From Frateuria_A sp035944355 (GTDB lineage Bacteria > Pseudomonadota > Gammaproteobacteria > Xanthomonadales > Rhodanobacteraceae), in assembly GCF_035944355.1 (NCBI RefSeq), contig NZ_DASZBH010000016.1:1-64000 (forward strand): a stretch of DNA of 64,000 nt, in the 5' to 3' direction. Shown here piece by piece: positions 53,453 through 61,581 of the stretch. The translations under genes were made by a program, and so were the position numbers. The first letter of the stretch is position 1. Each line of letters starts with the position of its first letter. The notes beneath the pieces were generated by a model. It did no database searches, had not been told where the DNA came from, and saw nothing but the letters and a program-made list of their open reading frames with translations.

Positions 53453-53576
53453 GACGGCTTCCTCATGGGTGGGGAGCGGATTCCCTTGTGGGCCGGCCTG
53501 CAAGGCCAGACGCTTTCCATTCATCCACAGGGGCTGCCATCTGCATGTGAAGAGGCGCGTGCCAGCGTGCCTTCGT

Positions 53577-54197
53577 TCATGACGCGTGGGGATGGATCGC
53601 GTAGGTACCGGTCAGTTCCGCGCTCGCCAGCACGTGCCCGGCCATCGCCGCACGCAGCTGGTCGACCCCGAAGCCGGCGGCCAGGCCTAGCGACGCCACG
53701 TCGAGCGCATGCAGCCGGAAGTGGTAGCGGTGAACGCGTGCGTCGTTCCACGGCGGGCAAGGGCCGTCGTAGCCGAGGTAGGTGCCGGCCATCTGCGGGT
53801 CGGCGGCGAACCAGCCGCTGTAGTCGTTCTCGCCCTGCACGCTGCCGGGCGGCCCCGAGGGCGCACGCTTGCCGCGCGGGGTGATGCCACGGCTGCACGA
53901 GCCTTCGCCCAGTTCGCCGCACTCGGCCGGGATGTCGGCCATCAGCCAGTGCACGAACTCCACGCGCGGCAGGTCGGCGCTGACCGTGCGGCCTTCCTTG
54001 TTGACGTCGTCGCCGCGGCTGGGCGCATCGGAATCGATGCAGGTGAGCACGAACGAGCGCGTGCCCGGCGGCGCATCGCGCCATGCCAGGTGTGGGCTCA
54101 GGTTGTCGGACAGGGCGATCGGCTCGCCGGGCTTGCCGAAGGCGCACCTGGCCGGGATCGGCTGGCCGTGCTGGAAATCGTCGCTGCGCAGTTGCAT
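53577..54197 (-). CDS. YbhB/YbcL family (PEBP-like) protein
   Basis: A 206-residue phosphatidylethanolamine-binding-protein fold without a signal peptide. The family signatures are NLSPHLAWRDAPPGTRSFVLTCIDSDAP (about 32-60), FVHWLMADIP, and YLGYDGPCPPWNDARVHRYHFRLHAL. Bacterial members have no clear enzymatic role and may bind anionic ligands. The C-terminal insert after GFGVDQLRAAMAGHVLASAELTGTY is normal. It is downstream of a sorbosone-dehydrogenase-like gene in the same direction, with a 77-bp gap. Confidence 0.9.
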   Translation of the reverse strand: MQLRSDDFQHGQPIPARCAFGKPGEPIALSDNLSPHLAWRDAPPGTRSFVLTCIDSDAPSRGDDVNKEGRTVSADLPRVEFVHWLMADIPAECGELGEGSCSRGITPRGKRAPSGPPGSVQGENDYSGWFAADPQMAGTYLGYDGPCPPWNDARVHRYHFRLHALDVASLGLAAGFGVDQLRAAMAGHVLASAELTGTYAIHPHAS

Positions 54198-54274
54198 GGG
54201 ATTGTCCTTCGGTGATCATGGCGCCGGGCGCCGCACGGGAAATTGCGCCCCCTGCAGGGACGGAGCGCGGCGCG

Positions 54275-55372
54275 TTAGCGGCCGGCCTTGTCGTAGGTCA
54301 CGCGGTACACCGCACCGGCCAGGTCGTCGCTCACCAGCAGGCTGCCGTCCGGCAGCATCTGCACGTCCACCGGTCGGCCCCAGGCCTGCTCGTCCTGCTC
54401 GAAGCCGGTGATGAACGGCTCGTAGGAAGCCACCTTGCCGCCCTCCAGCCGCACGGCCATCACGCGATAGCCGGACTTCTTCGTGCGGTTCCAGGAGCCG
54501 TGCTCGGCGACGAAGATCGCGCCCTGGTAATGCGCGGGGAACTGCCTGCCGGTGTAGAAGCGCATGCCCAGCGAGGCCACGTGCGCGCCGAGCTTGAGCA
54601 CCGGCGGGGCGTAGTCCTTGCAGTTGTGGCCCTTGCCGAACTCCGGATCGAGGACGTCGCCCTGGTGGCAGTAGGGGTAGCCGAAGTGCTCGCCCACGCG
54701 GTCGAGCCGGTTGAGCTCGTCGCTGGGCACGTCGTCGCCCATCAGGTCGCGGCCGTTGTCGGTGAACCACAGTTTGCCGGTGGCGGGTTGCCAGTCGAAG
54801 CCGACCGTATTGCGAATGCCGTAGGCGACGTCCTGGAGGCCCGTGCCGTCGGAATTCATGCGGGTCAGCTTGGCGTAGTCCTTGTCCTTGTCGCAGATGT
54901 TGCATGGCGCGCCGATCGGCACGTAGAGCTTGCCGTCCGGACCGAAGGCGATGAACTTCCAGCCGTGGTGCGTCTCGGTGGGATATTTGTCGTAGACGAC
55001 CTGGGGTTTGGGTGGGTCGTCCAGGTGGTCCTCGATGTCGCGCAGCACCAGGATGCGGCTGACCGCCGAGACGTACAGATCACCCTTGTGGAAGGCCACG
55101 CCCACCGGCAGCTGCAGGCCGCTGGCGATCACCCGCACCTTGTCCGCGCGACCGTCGTGGTGGGTATCGGTGAGCGCATAGACCTTGCCCGCGTCCATGG
55201 AGCCGACGAACACGGTGCCCTTGGCGCCCAGCGCCAGCTCCCGCGCCTGCGGCACCTGGTCCGAATACACCGCGATGTGGAAGCCCTTGGGCAGGGTCAG
55301 CCGGTCCAGCGCCGGTGCGGCCCACGCCGGCGCCACGACCAGGGCCAGCAGCAGCGAAAGCAGTACGCGCAT
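54275..55372 (-). CDS. PQQ-dependent sugar dehydrogenase, sorbosone-type
   Basis: A 365-residue exported protein with a signal peptide (about 1-18, ending AWA). It is a six-bladed propeller of the GDH-B/L-sorbosone dehydrogenase type: LPKGFHIAVYSDQVPQARELALG, VGVAFHKGDLYVS, HHGWKFIAFGPDGKLYVPIGAPCNICD, and GIRNTVGFDWQPATGKLWFTDNGRD. C-terminal HGSWNRTKKSGYRVM and GRPVDVQMLPDGSLLVSDD are also typical. The enzyme should oxidise aldose or aldehyde substrates in the periplasm using PQQ; the actual substrate is not readable. A Cys-x-x-Cys pair (CNIC) is notable. Confidence 0.87.
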   Translation of the reverse strand: MRVLLSLLLALVVAPAWAAPALDRLTLPKGFHIAVYSDQVPQARELALGAKGTVFVGSMDAGKVYALTDTHHDGRADKVRVIASGLQLPVGVAFHKGDLYVSAVSRILVLRDIEDHLDDPPKPQVVYDKYPTETHHGWKFIAFGPDGKLYVPIGAPCNICDKDKDYAKLTRMNSDGTGLQDVAYGIRNTVGFDWQPATGKLWFTDNGRDLMGDDVPSDELNRLDRVGEHFGYPYCHQGDVLDPEFGKGHNCKDYAPPVLKLGAHVASLGMRFYTGRQFPAHYQGAIFVAEHGSWNRTKKSGYRVMAVRLEGGKVASYEPFITGFEQDEQAWGRPVDVQMLPDGSLLVSDDLAGAVYRVTYDKAGR

Positions 55373-56151
55373 GAGGCATCTCCTTGCAGCGGAAAGGCCA
55401 GCGTAGCGCCGATGCCGTTAAGCCGGAAGGATGCGCCGGCCGTCGGGCATCGCCGGCGCGGTGGCCGACTGTCGTGCCCGTGGCCGGCAGCGGCAGCCGG
55501 GACGGCGGCGTCTCGCGCCGCGTGCTCGGCTACCTGCTCACCTGGCTGGCCGAGCGCAAGGCCTGGGGTGTTCGTCGGGCGCGCGAGCGCTGCATGCCGG
55601 CCGCTGGATGTCCGCCCGCCCACGCTGCAAATGTTGCAGCCGAGCGCAAATCTTGCGTCCGCGTCCGCGGATCGGCGCGCGCAAAAACGCCCCGGAGGTG
55701 GCGATGGCGAGGCGGAACGCTCGGCGCTGATGCAGATGGCCCAGCGCACGCGTTCCAATCCGTCGATCAATCCGGAGACCGAAGCGGAGCTGGGCAAGGG
55801 CGGCAACCCGCAGGGGACGCGGCACTAGAGCGGAGATCCACGCCTCGGCAGTCCTTACCCAGTCCTGCCCCCGCGAGGGCGAGGGAAGGCGTGCCGGAGT
55901 CGGACAGGGGGCGCGCTCGGACGCGGCAACTCACCGAACGCATTACGCCACCAGCACGAACCCGACATTCGATCACCACGTCGGCGCCGATCCGCGCGAC
56001 AGCGCCGGCATGCCCTGGCGGTTCGGCCAGGGGACGATCGCGCGATGGCACGGGATTGCGGCATGGCGTGTCGGGCATCCGCCGGGGATCCCAGCATGCG
56101 GGCCGCCCGGCCCGGTCCGCGCGAACGGCGCCGGCGGAGACCGAGGACCGG
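55373..56151. other. Long stretch without a convincing gene
   Basis: 779 bp between the sorbosone-dehydrogenase-like gene and the hydrolase gene. Open frames exist on both strands, as expected from the base composition, but none has a good ribosome site together with protein-like sequence. The exception is a tiny coupled pair at about 55704-55828. I see no RNA gene or repeat. It may hold decayed coding sequence or regulatory DNA. Confidence 0.5.
55730..55828 (+). CDS. Possible tiny ORF coupled to a leader peptide
   Basis: A 32-codon frame ending GKGGNPQGTRH. It overlaps by one base (TGATG) an eight-codon frame (MARRNARR) that starts at 55704 behind a very good GGAGG. The arrangement would fit translational coupling or reinitiation. 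The peptide is polar and resembles no family I know. It may be nothing more than chance; a programmed or sequencing frameshift joining the two frames is another option. Confidence 0.25.
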   Translation: MQMAQRTRSNPSINPETEAELGKGGNPQGTRH

Positions 56152-57156
56152 CTACGGCGTGATCGCGTTGAAGCGCGCGGCGATGTAGTCGTCGGTGAAG
56201 CTGGCCATGTCGCGACCGCGGATGAAGCCGCAGTGGCCGCCGTAGTCGGCGATGTCCAGTTCGATGCTGGGCGGCAGCTGCAGCTGCTCGAACGCAGCCA
56301 CCGGGATGACCGGGTCATCGCGCGCGGTGAGGATGGTGGCCGGCACGGACGCGGCGGCCAGCGCGTCGCGCGCCACCGAATAGCCGTCCAGATAGGCCTG
56401 GAGCGAGCCGAAGTCGGTGTGCCTGAGCACCAGCGCCTCGGTCAGGCCGCGCAGGCTCTGCTTCAGTTCGGCCAGCTCGAAATACTGCCGCTGCGGGAAG
56501 GCCTTCTGCTTGGCCTTCAGCGACTGGCGCCACTTGCGCATGAAATAGGCCTGGTAGATCCAGGGCGCGTGTTCCTCCAGCGAGAACAGGCCTTCGCTCG
56601 GGTCGATGATCGGGCACACCGCCAGCGCGTAGTCCAGCGGCACGCCCGCCGCCGGCGCGCGCAGCGCGGCGCGCAGGGCGAAGTTGCCGCCCAGCGAGAA
56701 GCCGGCCAGCGCGGTCACCGGCCGCGGCCAGCGCCGCGTGATGTCGCCCAGCGCGTGCATCACCTCGTCGATGCGGCAGGAATGGAACAACGCCTCGTTG
56801 AGGTGGTGGCTTTCGCCGTGGTCGCGGAAGTTGAGGCGGAATACGTCCCAGCCTTCGCGCAACAGGCGGCTCCCGGTCTGCAGCACGTAGGTGGAATCGA
56901 CGCTGCCTTCCCAGCCGTGGAACAGCACGGCCAGACCACGCGCCGAGCGACCATCGCGCCGGGCCGTGTAGGCACCGGTCAGGCGCACGCCGTCGCCGCC
57001 GTCGACCACCACCGGCTCGGCACCCTCGGCTACCTCGTAGGCCGAGCGTGGCAACAACAGCCGGCGCACGCCGCTGGACGAGAGCATGGTCTGGATATGT
57101 CCGCTGGTCAGCGGCCAGGGGGGACGGAAATCCTTTCCGCGCGGCAACTCGCTCAT
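56152..57156 (-). CDS. YheT-family alpha/beta hydrolase
   Basis: A 334-residue cytoplasmic alpha/beta hydrolase. The family opening FRPPWPLTSGHIQTM (residues 10-24) and LFHGWEGSVDSTYV (oxyanion region, about 78-91) are clear. The nucleophile is Ser154 in AGFSLGGN. The acid is in ARDDPVIP and the catalytic His in YGGHCGF near the end. Natural substrates of YheT-type enzymes are unknown; esters of lipids are a guess. It overlaps the acyltransferase gene by four bases, which suggests joint use in lipid metabolism. Confidence 0.9.
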   Translation of the reverse strand: MSELPRGKDFRPPWPLTSGHIQTMLSSSGVRRLLLPRSAYEVAEGAEPVVVDGGDGVRLTGAYTARRDGRSARGLAVLFHGWEGSVDSTYVLQTGSRLLREGWDVFRLNFRDHGESHHLNEALFHSCRIDEVMHALGDITRRWPRPVTALAGFSLGGNFALRAALRAPAAGVPLDYALAVCPIIDPSEGLFSLEEHAPWIYQAYFMRKWRQSLKAKQKAFPQRQYFELAELKQSLRGLTEALVLRHTDFGSLQAYLDGYSVARDALAAASVPATILTARDDPVIPVAAFEQLQLPPSIELDIADYGGHCGFIRGRDMASFTDDYIAARFNAITP

Positions 57157-57947
57157 GCGTGGGCGTCGTCCAGCGCGGCGGCGATGCGCTCGCGCGACAG
57201 CTCGGCCATGCGCCGGCGCGCGTCGGGCATCGCCGGCACGGGTTGCAGAAAATGCACCTCGGCGTCCAGCGGCGCCTCGCCCAGCATGCGCAGCAGATTG
57301 CCCATGAAGTTCTCGTGCTCGCGGAAGCCCGCGTCGATCACCCGCTTGCCGTTGCGGGCGAAGCGCAGCGCCACCGGCTGCACCGGCACCGGCGCATCCA
57401 GCGCAGCCTGAAAGATGCGCGCGTGGAACACCTTGAGCACGCCGTTGTGGCCCGTGCCGCCCTCGGGAAACACCGCCACCGAGCGGCCGCCGCGCAGGCG
57501 CTCGACCATGGTTTGCATCACCGAGGCGAGCGAATGGTTGCTGCCGCGACGATGGAAGATCGTGCCGCCGCTGGCGGCCAGCCAGCCCACCAGCGGCCAG
57601 CGCGCGATCTCGGCCTTGGCCACGAAGCAGGCGGCGCGCTGGCTGTGCAGCAGCTCGATGTCGATCCACGAGGTGTGGTTGGCCACGAACAGCACCGGGT
57701 CGCGCAGCGGCTGGCCGATGCGCACCGAGCGCAGGCCGAAGATGCGCATCAGCACGGTCGACCACCAGCGGATCATGCGGTGGGCGAACGGCTCGCGGCC
57801 GTCGACCATCACGCGATGCTTGTTCCAGCTCAGGATGAAGGCGCACAGCACGATGCCCAGCACGATGTGCAGCAGCAGCAGCGGCACCCGCCACAGGTAG
57901 CGCACGGGTCGCCAGGGATCGCGGGCGGGGGTGGGAGCGGTGTCCAT
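57153..57947 (-). CDS. Lysophospholipid acyltransferase (PlsC family)
   Basis: A 264-residue inner-membrane acyltransferase. A hydrophobic N-terminus (about 18-40) anchors it. The catalytic HX4D motif is NHTSWID (about 91-97) and the glycerophosphate-binding motif FPEGGTG (about 165-171). It should acylate lysophosphatidic acid or another lysolipid. It is the first gene of an acyltransferase-hydrolase pair with a four-base overlap. Which of several PlsC-type paralogues this is cannot be told. Confidence 0.9.
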   Translation of the reverse strand: MDTAPTPARDPWRPVRYLWRVPLLLLHIVLGIVLCAFILSWNKHRVMVDGREPFAHRMIRWWSTVLMRIFGLRSVRIGQPLRDPVLFVANHTSWIDIELLHSQRAACFVAKAEIARWPLVGWLAASGGTIFHRRGSNHSLASVMQTMVERLRGGRSVAVFPEGGTGHNGVLKVFHARIFQAALDAPVPVQPVALRFARNGKRVIDAGFREHENFMGNLLRMLGEAPLDAEVHFLQPVPAMPDARRRMAELSRERIAAALDDAHA

Positions 57948-58070
57948 GAGCCGGCAAGTTTAGCGTTTTCGTTCGTGCGGGCGCGCCTTCCTGCCATTCG
58001 GCTCGACCGGACCGGCCTTTCCCCCGTTCCATGGGAAGGTGCCCGAGGACGGATAGGAGCGATCTGGCCC

Positions 58071-58547
58071 TTAGCCCTCCAGCTGGCCCAGCGGCAGCGA
58101 AGGCGAGCGCTTCACCGTCCGCAGCACGAAGCTCGAGTTGGCGTCGGCCACGCCGGCGTCGTTGAGCAGCCGGTCCAGCAGGAAGCGCGAGAAATGGGGC
58201 AGGTCCGCCACGTAGACGTGCAGCAGGTAGTCCATGTCGCCGGTCAGCGCATGGCAGGCGACCACCTCTTCCCAGCCGGCGACCTTCTCCACGAAGCGTT
58301 CGATCGCCCCGGCCTCGTGCCGTGCCAGCTGCACCCGCACGAAGGCCTGCAGGCCCAGCCCGACCGCCTGCGGATCGATCTGCGCGGCGTAGCCGGTGAC
58401 GATGCCCTCGCCCTCCAGCCGCTGCAGCCGGCGCAGGCAGGCCGAGGGCGACAGGCTGACCCGCTCGGCCAGCTCCGCGTTGGTGATGCGACCCTCGCCC
58501 TGCAGTACGGCGAGCAGGCGCAGGTCGATGCGGTCCAGCTTGGGCAT
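58071..58547 (-). CDS. Lrp/AsnC family regulator
   Basis: A 158-residue feast/famine regulator. The HTH (residues 1-60) is LDRIDLRLLAVLQGEGRITNAELAERVSLSPSACLRRLQRLE. The RAM effector domain (about 65-145) includes VRVQLARHEAGAIERF and HALTGDMDYLLHVYV, where amino acids bind. It is divergent from phhA across 147 bp, so it probably controls phenylalanine breakdown (PhhR-like role but a different family). Two mirrored AAGAATAC elements lie between the genes. Confidence 0.92.
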   Translation of the reverse strand: MPKLDRIDLRLLAVLQGEGRITNAELAERVSLSPSACLRRLQRLEGEGIVTGYAAQIDPQAVGLGLQAFVRVQLARHEAGAIERFVEKVAGWEEVVACHALTGDMDYLLHVYVADLPHFSRFLLDRLLNDAGVADANSSFVLRTVKRSPSLPLGQLEG

Positions 58548-58580
58548 GGCACTTTGCTCCACGTTCGGGCGTCCGAGCGC

Positions 58581-58652
58581 AAGAATACTGCGTGGTATCA
58601 CGGACACGTCACAACAAACGCAACCTTCGTGCGGCATCGGCGGCGTATTCTT
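58581..58652. promoter_or_regulatory. Mirrored AAGAATAC elements between lrp-type gene and phhA
   Basis: AAGAATAC (58581-58588) and its reverse complement GTATTCTT (58645-58652) flank the middle of the intergenic region, 64 bp apart (about six helical turns). They may be operator half-sites of the Lrp-type protein, which often wraps DNA with sites in helical phase, or -10 elements of the divergent promoters. Confidence 0.45.
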
Positions 58653-58694
58653 CGGGTTCAGGGTGTCACCCCGCCCCGCGCCACCGGAGCCGCC

Positions 58695-59594
58695 ATGCAG
58701 ACCGCCGCCACGCCACGCAAAGTCGAACATCAGCAGACCGACCGCGGCTACGTGCCGGTCTACGCCACCGGCGTGGTGGAGCAGCCCTGGTCCGCCTACA
58801 GCCGCACCGACCACGAGGTCTGGGACATGCTGTTCAAGCGCCAGCGCGAGCTGCTGCCGGGGCGCGCCTGCCAGGAATTCCTGGACGGTGTGGCCAAGTT
58901 CGGCCTGGGCGAGGGCGGCATCCCGAAGTTTTCCGAGATCAACCTGGTGCTGGCCAAGGCCACCGGCTGGGAGCTGGTGGCGGTCGAGGGCCTGCTGCCG
59001 GACGAGGTGTTCTTCGACCACCTGGCGCACCGCCGCTTCCCGGTGAGCTGGTGGATCCGCAAGCCCGACCAGCTGGACTACCTGTCCGAGCCGGACCTGT
59101 TCCACGACCTGTTCGGCCACGTGCCGTTGCTGCTCAACCCGGTCTTCGCCGACTACATGCAGGCCTACGGCCGCGGCGGCATGAAGGCGCACGCGATCGG
59201 CCCCGAGGCATTGATGAACCTCACCCGCCTGTACTGGTACACGGTGGAGTTCGGCCTGATCGATACGCATGAAGGCATGCGCATCTACGGCGCAGGCATC
59301 GTCAGCTCCAAGGGCGAGTCGATCTACAGCCTCGACTCGGACGCGCCCAACCGCATCGGTTTCGACCTTGCGCGCGTGATGAACACCCGCTACCGCATCG
59401 ACACCTACCAGCAGACCTACTTCGTGATCGACAGCTTCGAGCAGCTGTTCGAGGCGACCACCCCGGACTTCACGCCGATCTACGCGAGCCTGCGCGAGAA
59501 GCCCCCGCACGCGGCGGCCGACGTGCTGGACGCCTCCGACCGCGTCTTCCACTACGGCAGCCGCGAAGGTTTCGCCGCCAACGCCGATACCTGA
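58695..59594 (+). CDS. phhA: Phenylalanine 4-monooxygenase
   Basis: Non-haem iron, pterin-dependent hydroxylase making tyrosine from phenylalanine. The 299-residue single-domain bacterial form has the iron ligands H137 and H142 in FHDLFGH and Glu185 in YTVEFGL. GLGEGGIPKFSEIN and FVIDSFEQLFE are further family segments. GGAG lies seven bases before the ATG at 58695. It is divergent from an Lrp-type regulator. The pterin recycler PhhB is not adjacent. Its 3' end overlaps the convergent SGNH hydrolase gene by 43 bp. Confidence 0.96.
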   Translation: MQTAATPRKVEHQQTDRGYVPVYATGVVEQPWSAYSRTDHEVWDMLFKRQRELLPGRACQEFLDGVAKFGLGEGGIPKFSEINLVLAKATGWELVAVEGLLPDEVFFDHLAHRRFPVSWWIRKPDQLDYLSEPDLFHDLFGHVPLLLNPVFADYMQAYGRGGMKAHAIGPEALMNLTRLYWYTVEFGLIDTHEGMRIYGAGIVSSKGESIYSLDSDAPNRIGFDLARVMNTRYRIDTYQQTYFVIDSFEQLFEATTPDFTPIYASLREKPPHAAADVLDASDRVFHYGSREGFAANADT

Positions 59595-60271
59595 GCGGTC
59601 CCCTGCCGCCGCGCCGCCATGCGTTGCGGCAGCAGGCCGCCTTGCTTGAGCCAGTCGCACACCACGCCGGTCCACAGTGCGTAGCCCTGCGCGTTCAGGT
59701 GCAGCCCGTCCACATCGAACCAGCGCGGGTCGGCTTGCCCGTCCACGCCCAGCATCGGACCGTGGATGTCCAGGAACGCGACTGCGCGTTCGCGCGCGCA
59801 GGCGCGGATCAAGGCATTGGCTTGCCTGATCAACGGCAGTTGGGCTCGGCGCGAAAGGTTGGGCTTGATCGAGATATAGGCGAACGGTACCTCGCCCGCC
59901 CAATGGCGCGCGCAGGTGACGAACGCGCCGAAGTCGTCGCGCACCTGTTCGGGCGGCTTGCCGGCCGCCAGGTCGTTGCCGCCGGCGTACATCACGATGG
60001 CCGCCGGGTGATACGGCGCTACCAGTTGCCGGGCGAAGTACAGGCTGTCGGCGATCTGCGAGCCACCGAAACCGCGGTTGATGGTCGGCACCTGCGGGAA
60101 GTCGGCGGCCAGGGTGCGCCACAGCCGGATCGAGGAACTGCCCACGAACAGCACGGCGCCCGGGGGCGGCGGCTGGAGCCGGTCGATCGCCCCGAACGCC
60201 GCGATCTCGCTTTGCCATTCGATGAAATCGGCCGCCTCGCCGCCGGAGGGAGAAGGCGATCCTTCAAGCAT
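59552..60271 (-). CDS. SGNH/GDSL hydrolase, cytoplasmic copy
   Basis: A 239-residue esterase-type SGNH hydrolase without a signal peptide. Block I is VGSSSIRLW (Ser45-47), block II has the oxyanion Gly in GFGGSQIADS, block III is GGND (Asn99), and block V is DGLHLN (Asp188, His191). All catalytic residues are present. The substrate is unknown. A close paralogue with a signal peptide lies at 61582-62310, separated by a toxin-antitoxin pair. The C-terminal 14 codons overlap phhA on the other strand. Confidence 0.88.
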   Translation of the reverse strand: MLEGSPSPSGGEAADFIEWQSEIAAFGAIDRLQPPPPGAVLFVGSSSIRLWRTLAADFPQVPTINRGFGGSQIADSLYFARQLVAPYHPAAIVMYAGGNDLAAGKPPEQVRDDFGAFVTCARHWAGEVPFAYISIKPNLSRRAQLPLIRQANALIRACARERAVAFLDIHGPMLGVDGQADPRWFDVDGLHLNAQGYALWTGVVCDWLKQGGLLPQRMAARRQGTAQVSALAAKPSRLP

Positions 60272-60332
60272 GGCCCCAAGCTAGGCGAACGGCGGTCAAA
60301 GCCGCGTGGGCAGGCTGGGGCGTAGGCGCCGC

Positions 60333-61019
60333 CTAGGGCCGCTTAAGTTCGCTTACCTGGAGCACCTGCGCGATGCGGGTCCCGTCCCAGCGGTAGATGA
60401 AGTGCTGCGCCTGCATGCAGGGCGCCACCACGTCCGGATAGAACGCCGCCACGCACTCGCCGCCGGCATGGCGCGCACTGTCGTAGACGATGCCGTTGGA
60501 TCCGGCCTCGTGCAGCGTCCGGGCCAGCGCGATGCTGGCCGCGTAGCTGTCCGCGGCGTGCGCCGCGGGCCAGCCGCCACGGATGTCGTGCAGCTTGCAG
60601 TCGATGCTGGTGCGATAGCAGCGCATCTCGATGTCGCAGGCCGGCTCAGCCGTCGCCGCCAGGAAACGCTCGCGGTGGTAGACGGTTTCCTCCACCGCCG
60701 TGACCGTGCCGTGCGCCGCGTAGAACACGCCCCAGCGGCCGTCGGAGAACCGGCTGCCCTCGGGGTTCAGATGAGTGAAGGCGGCCATCACCGGCGTGCT
60801 GCCCGGCCCGCTGATGCGCCGCTGCGGCGGCACCAGTTTCAACGCGCCGGCCTCCTCGCGCAGGCGCGGATTGGTCAGCGCCTCGACCGCGAACAGCGCG
60901 TCGAGATCGCGTGGATCGGCGATGCGGTCGAACACGCCCACCGGCGGAAAGCGGCTGGGCACGATGCGGTAGGCGTGGGTCCAGCGGATGCGTCGGAGCG
61001 GCGGCAGGTCGAGGGGCAT
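60333..61019 (-). CDS. RES domain toxin
   Basis: A 228-residue RES-domain protein of the ParT/MbcT type. Known members degrade or transfer from NAD+ and so stop growth. The family outline is visible: WTHAYRIVPSRFPP at the start with the essential Arg, GRWGVFYAAHGTVTAVEETVYH in the middle with Tyr/Glu residues, and ARTLHEAGSNGIVYDSARHAGGECVAAF near the end. The ATG at 61019 is chosen since the RES fold starts at once. It is 84 bp downstream of the Xre/ParS antitoxin gene, the usual order. Confidence 0.9.
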   Translation of the reverse strand: MPLDLPPLRRIRWTHAYRIVPSRFPPVGVFDRIADPRDLDALFAVEALTNPRLREEAGALKLVPPQRRISGPGSTPVMAAFTHLNPEGSRFSDGRWGVFYAAHGTVTAVEETVYHRERFLAATAEPACDIEMRCYRTSIDCKLHDIRGGWPAAHAADSYAASIALARTLHEAGSNGIVYDSARHAGGECVAAFYPDVVAPCMQAQHFIYRWDGTRIAQVLQVSELKRP

Positions 61020-61103
61020 CGGTGTGTCCGGTGGGCATCCCCACGCGGGCGCGGGAGGAGCCGAGCATGCAGCGGGCCGGTGTCGCCGGCTGCGACGCAC
61101 GGC

Positions 61104-61496
61104 TCAGCCGCGTTGCGCGTCCAGGTACTGGCGCACCACGTAGAGGTCGCCGACGTTGCCCGAAAGCATGCGCTCCAGCGCCGAATGGCCACCGAACAAG
61201 GGCGACTGGTTGGGCTTGCGCAGCCAGGCGTCGGCCTGGGCCGGATCGGGAAACAGGATCTGCAGCGATTTCCAGATGCCCAGCAGGTAGCTGATCCGCT
61301 CGACCACGTCGCGGCCGGGGTTGCCGTCCTGGTCGCGCTTCCACTTGAAGAAAGTCGATTCGGCCGGGTCGCCGAGCAGGCGGCGCTGCTCGGCGATGCG
61401 CAGTTGCCAGTACTCGGCGATCCGGAAGAAGGAGCGCAGCGCCGGACCGCCAAGCTCGCTTGCGGGGGCCTGTTCGTGGCGCGGGTGGGCCAGCAT
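61104..61496 (-). CDS. Xre/MbcA/ParS-type antitoxin
   Basis: A 130-residue antitoxin of the Xre/MbcA/ParS (DUF2384) family. An N-terminal helical DNA-binding part (LRSFFRIAEYWQLRIAEQRRLLG, STFFKWKRD) is followed by the toxin-binding domain (RISYLLGIWKSLQILFPDPAQADAWLRKPNQSPLFGGHSALERML). It should bind and neutralise the RES toxin and repress its own promoter. AAGGAGAG precedes the ATG at 61496. It is the first gene of the pair. Confidence 0.92.
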   Translation of the reverse strand: MLAHPRHEQAPASELGGPALRSFFRIAEYWQLRIAEQRRLLGDPAESTFFKWKRDQDGNPGRDVVERISYLLGIWKSLQILFPDPAQADAWLRKPNQSPLFGGHSALERMLSGNVGDLYVVRQYLDAQRG

Positions 61497-61524
61497 GCGG
61501 ACTCTCCTTATGGAGTTCGCGATC

Positions 61525-61554
61525 AGTTTACTGCATTTGTGAAGCCATGCGCAA
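61525..61554 (-). promoter_or_regulatory. Candidate promoter of the toxin-antitoxin pair
   Basis: Minus strand TTGCGC (61549-61554), 18-bp spacer, TAAACT (61525-61530). It lies about 30 bp upstream of the antitoxin ATG in a locally AT-richer stretch. An inverted CTCC-TTAT-GGAG (61504-61515) covers the ribosome site. Confidence 0.5.
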
Positions 61555-61581
61555 AAACATGGCGGGACTCGCCGAACGAGC

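Noticed and set aside
53540..53570. Second sigma-54 promoter (TGGCACG on the minus strand) upstream of the DUF1328 gene
   Set aside because: The -12 part reads TCTTC instead of TTGCA, so only half of the motif is present.
55829..56151. Remnant coding frame with an aromatic/Pro-rich translation before the hydrolase gene
   Set aside because: No start, no ribosome site and no recognisable family; other frames look similar.
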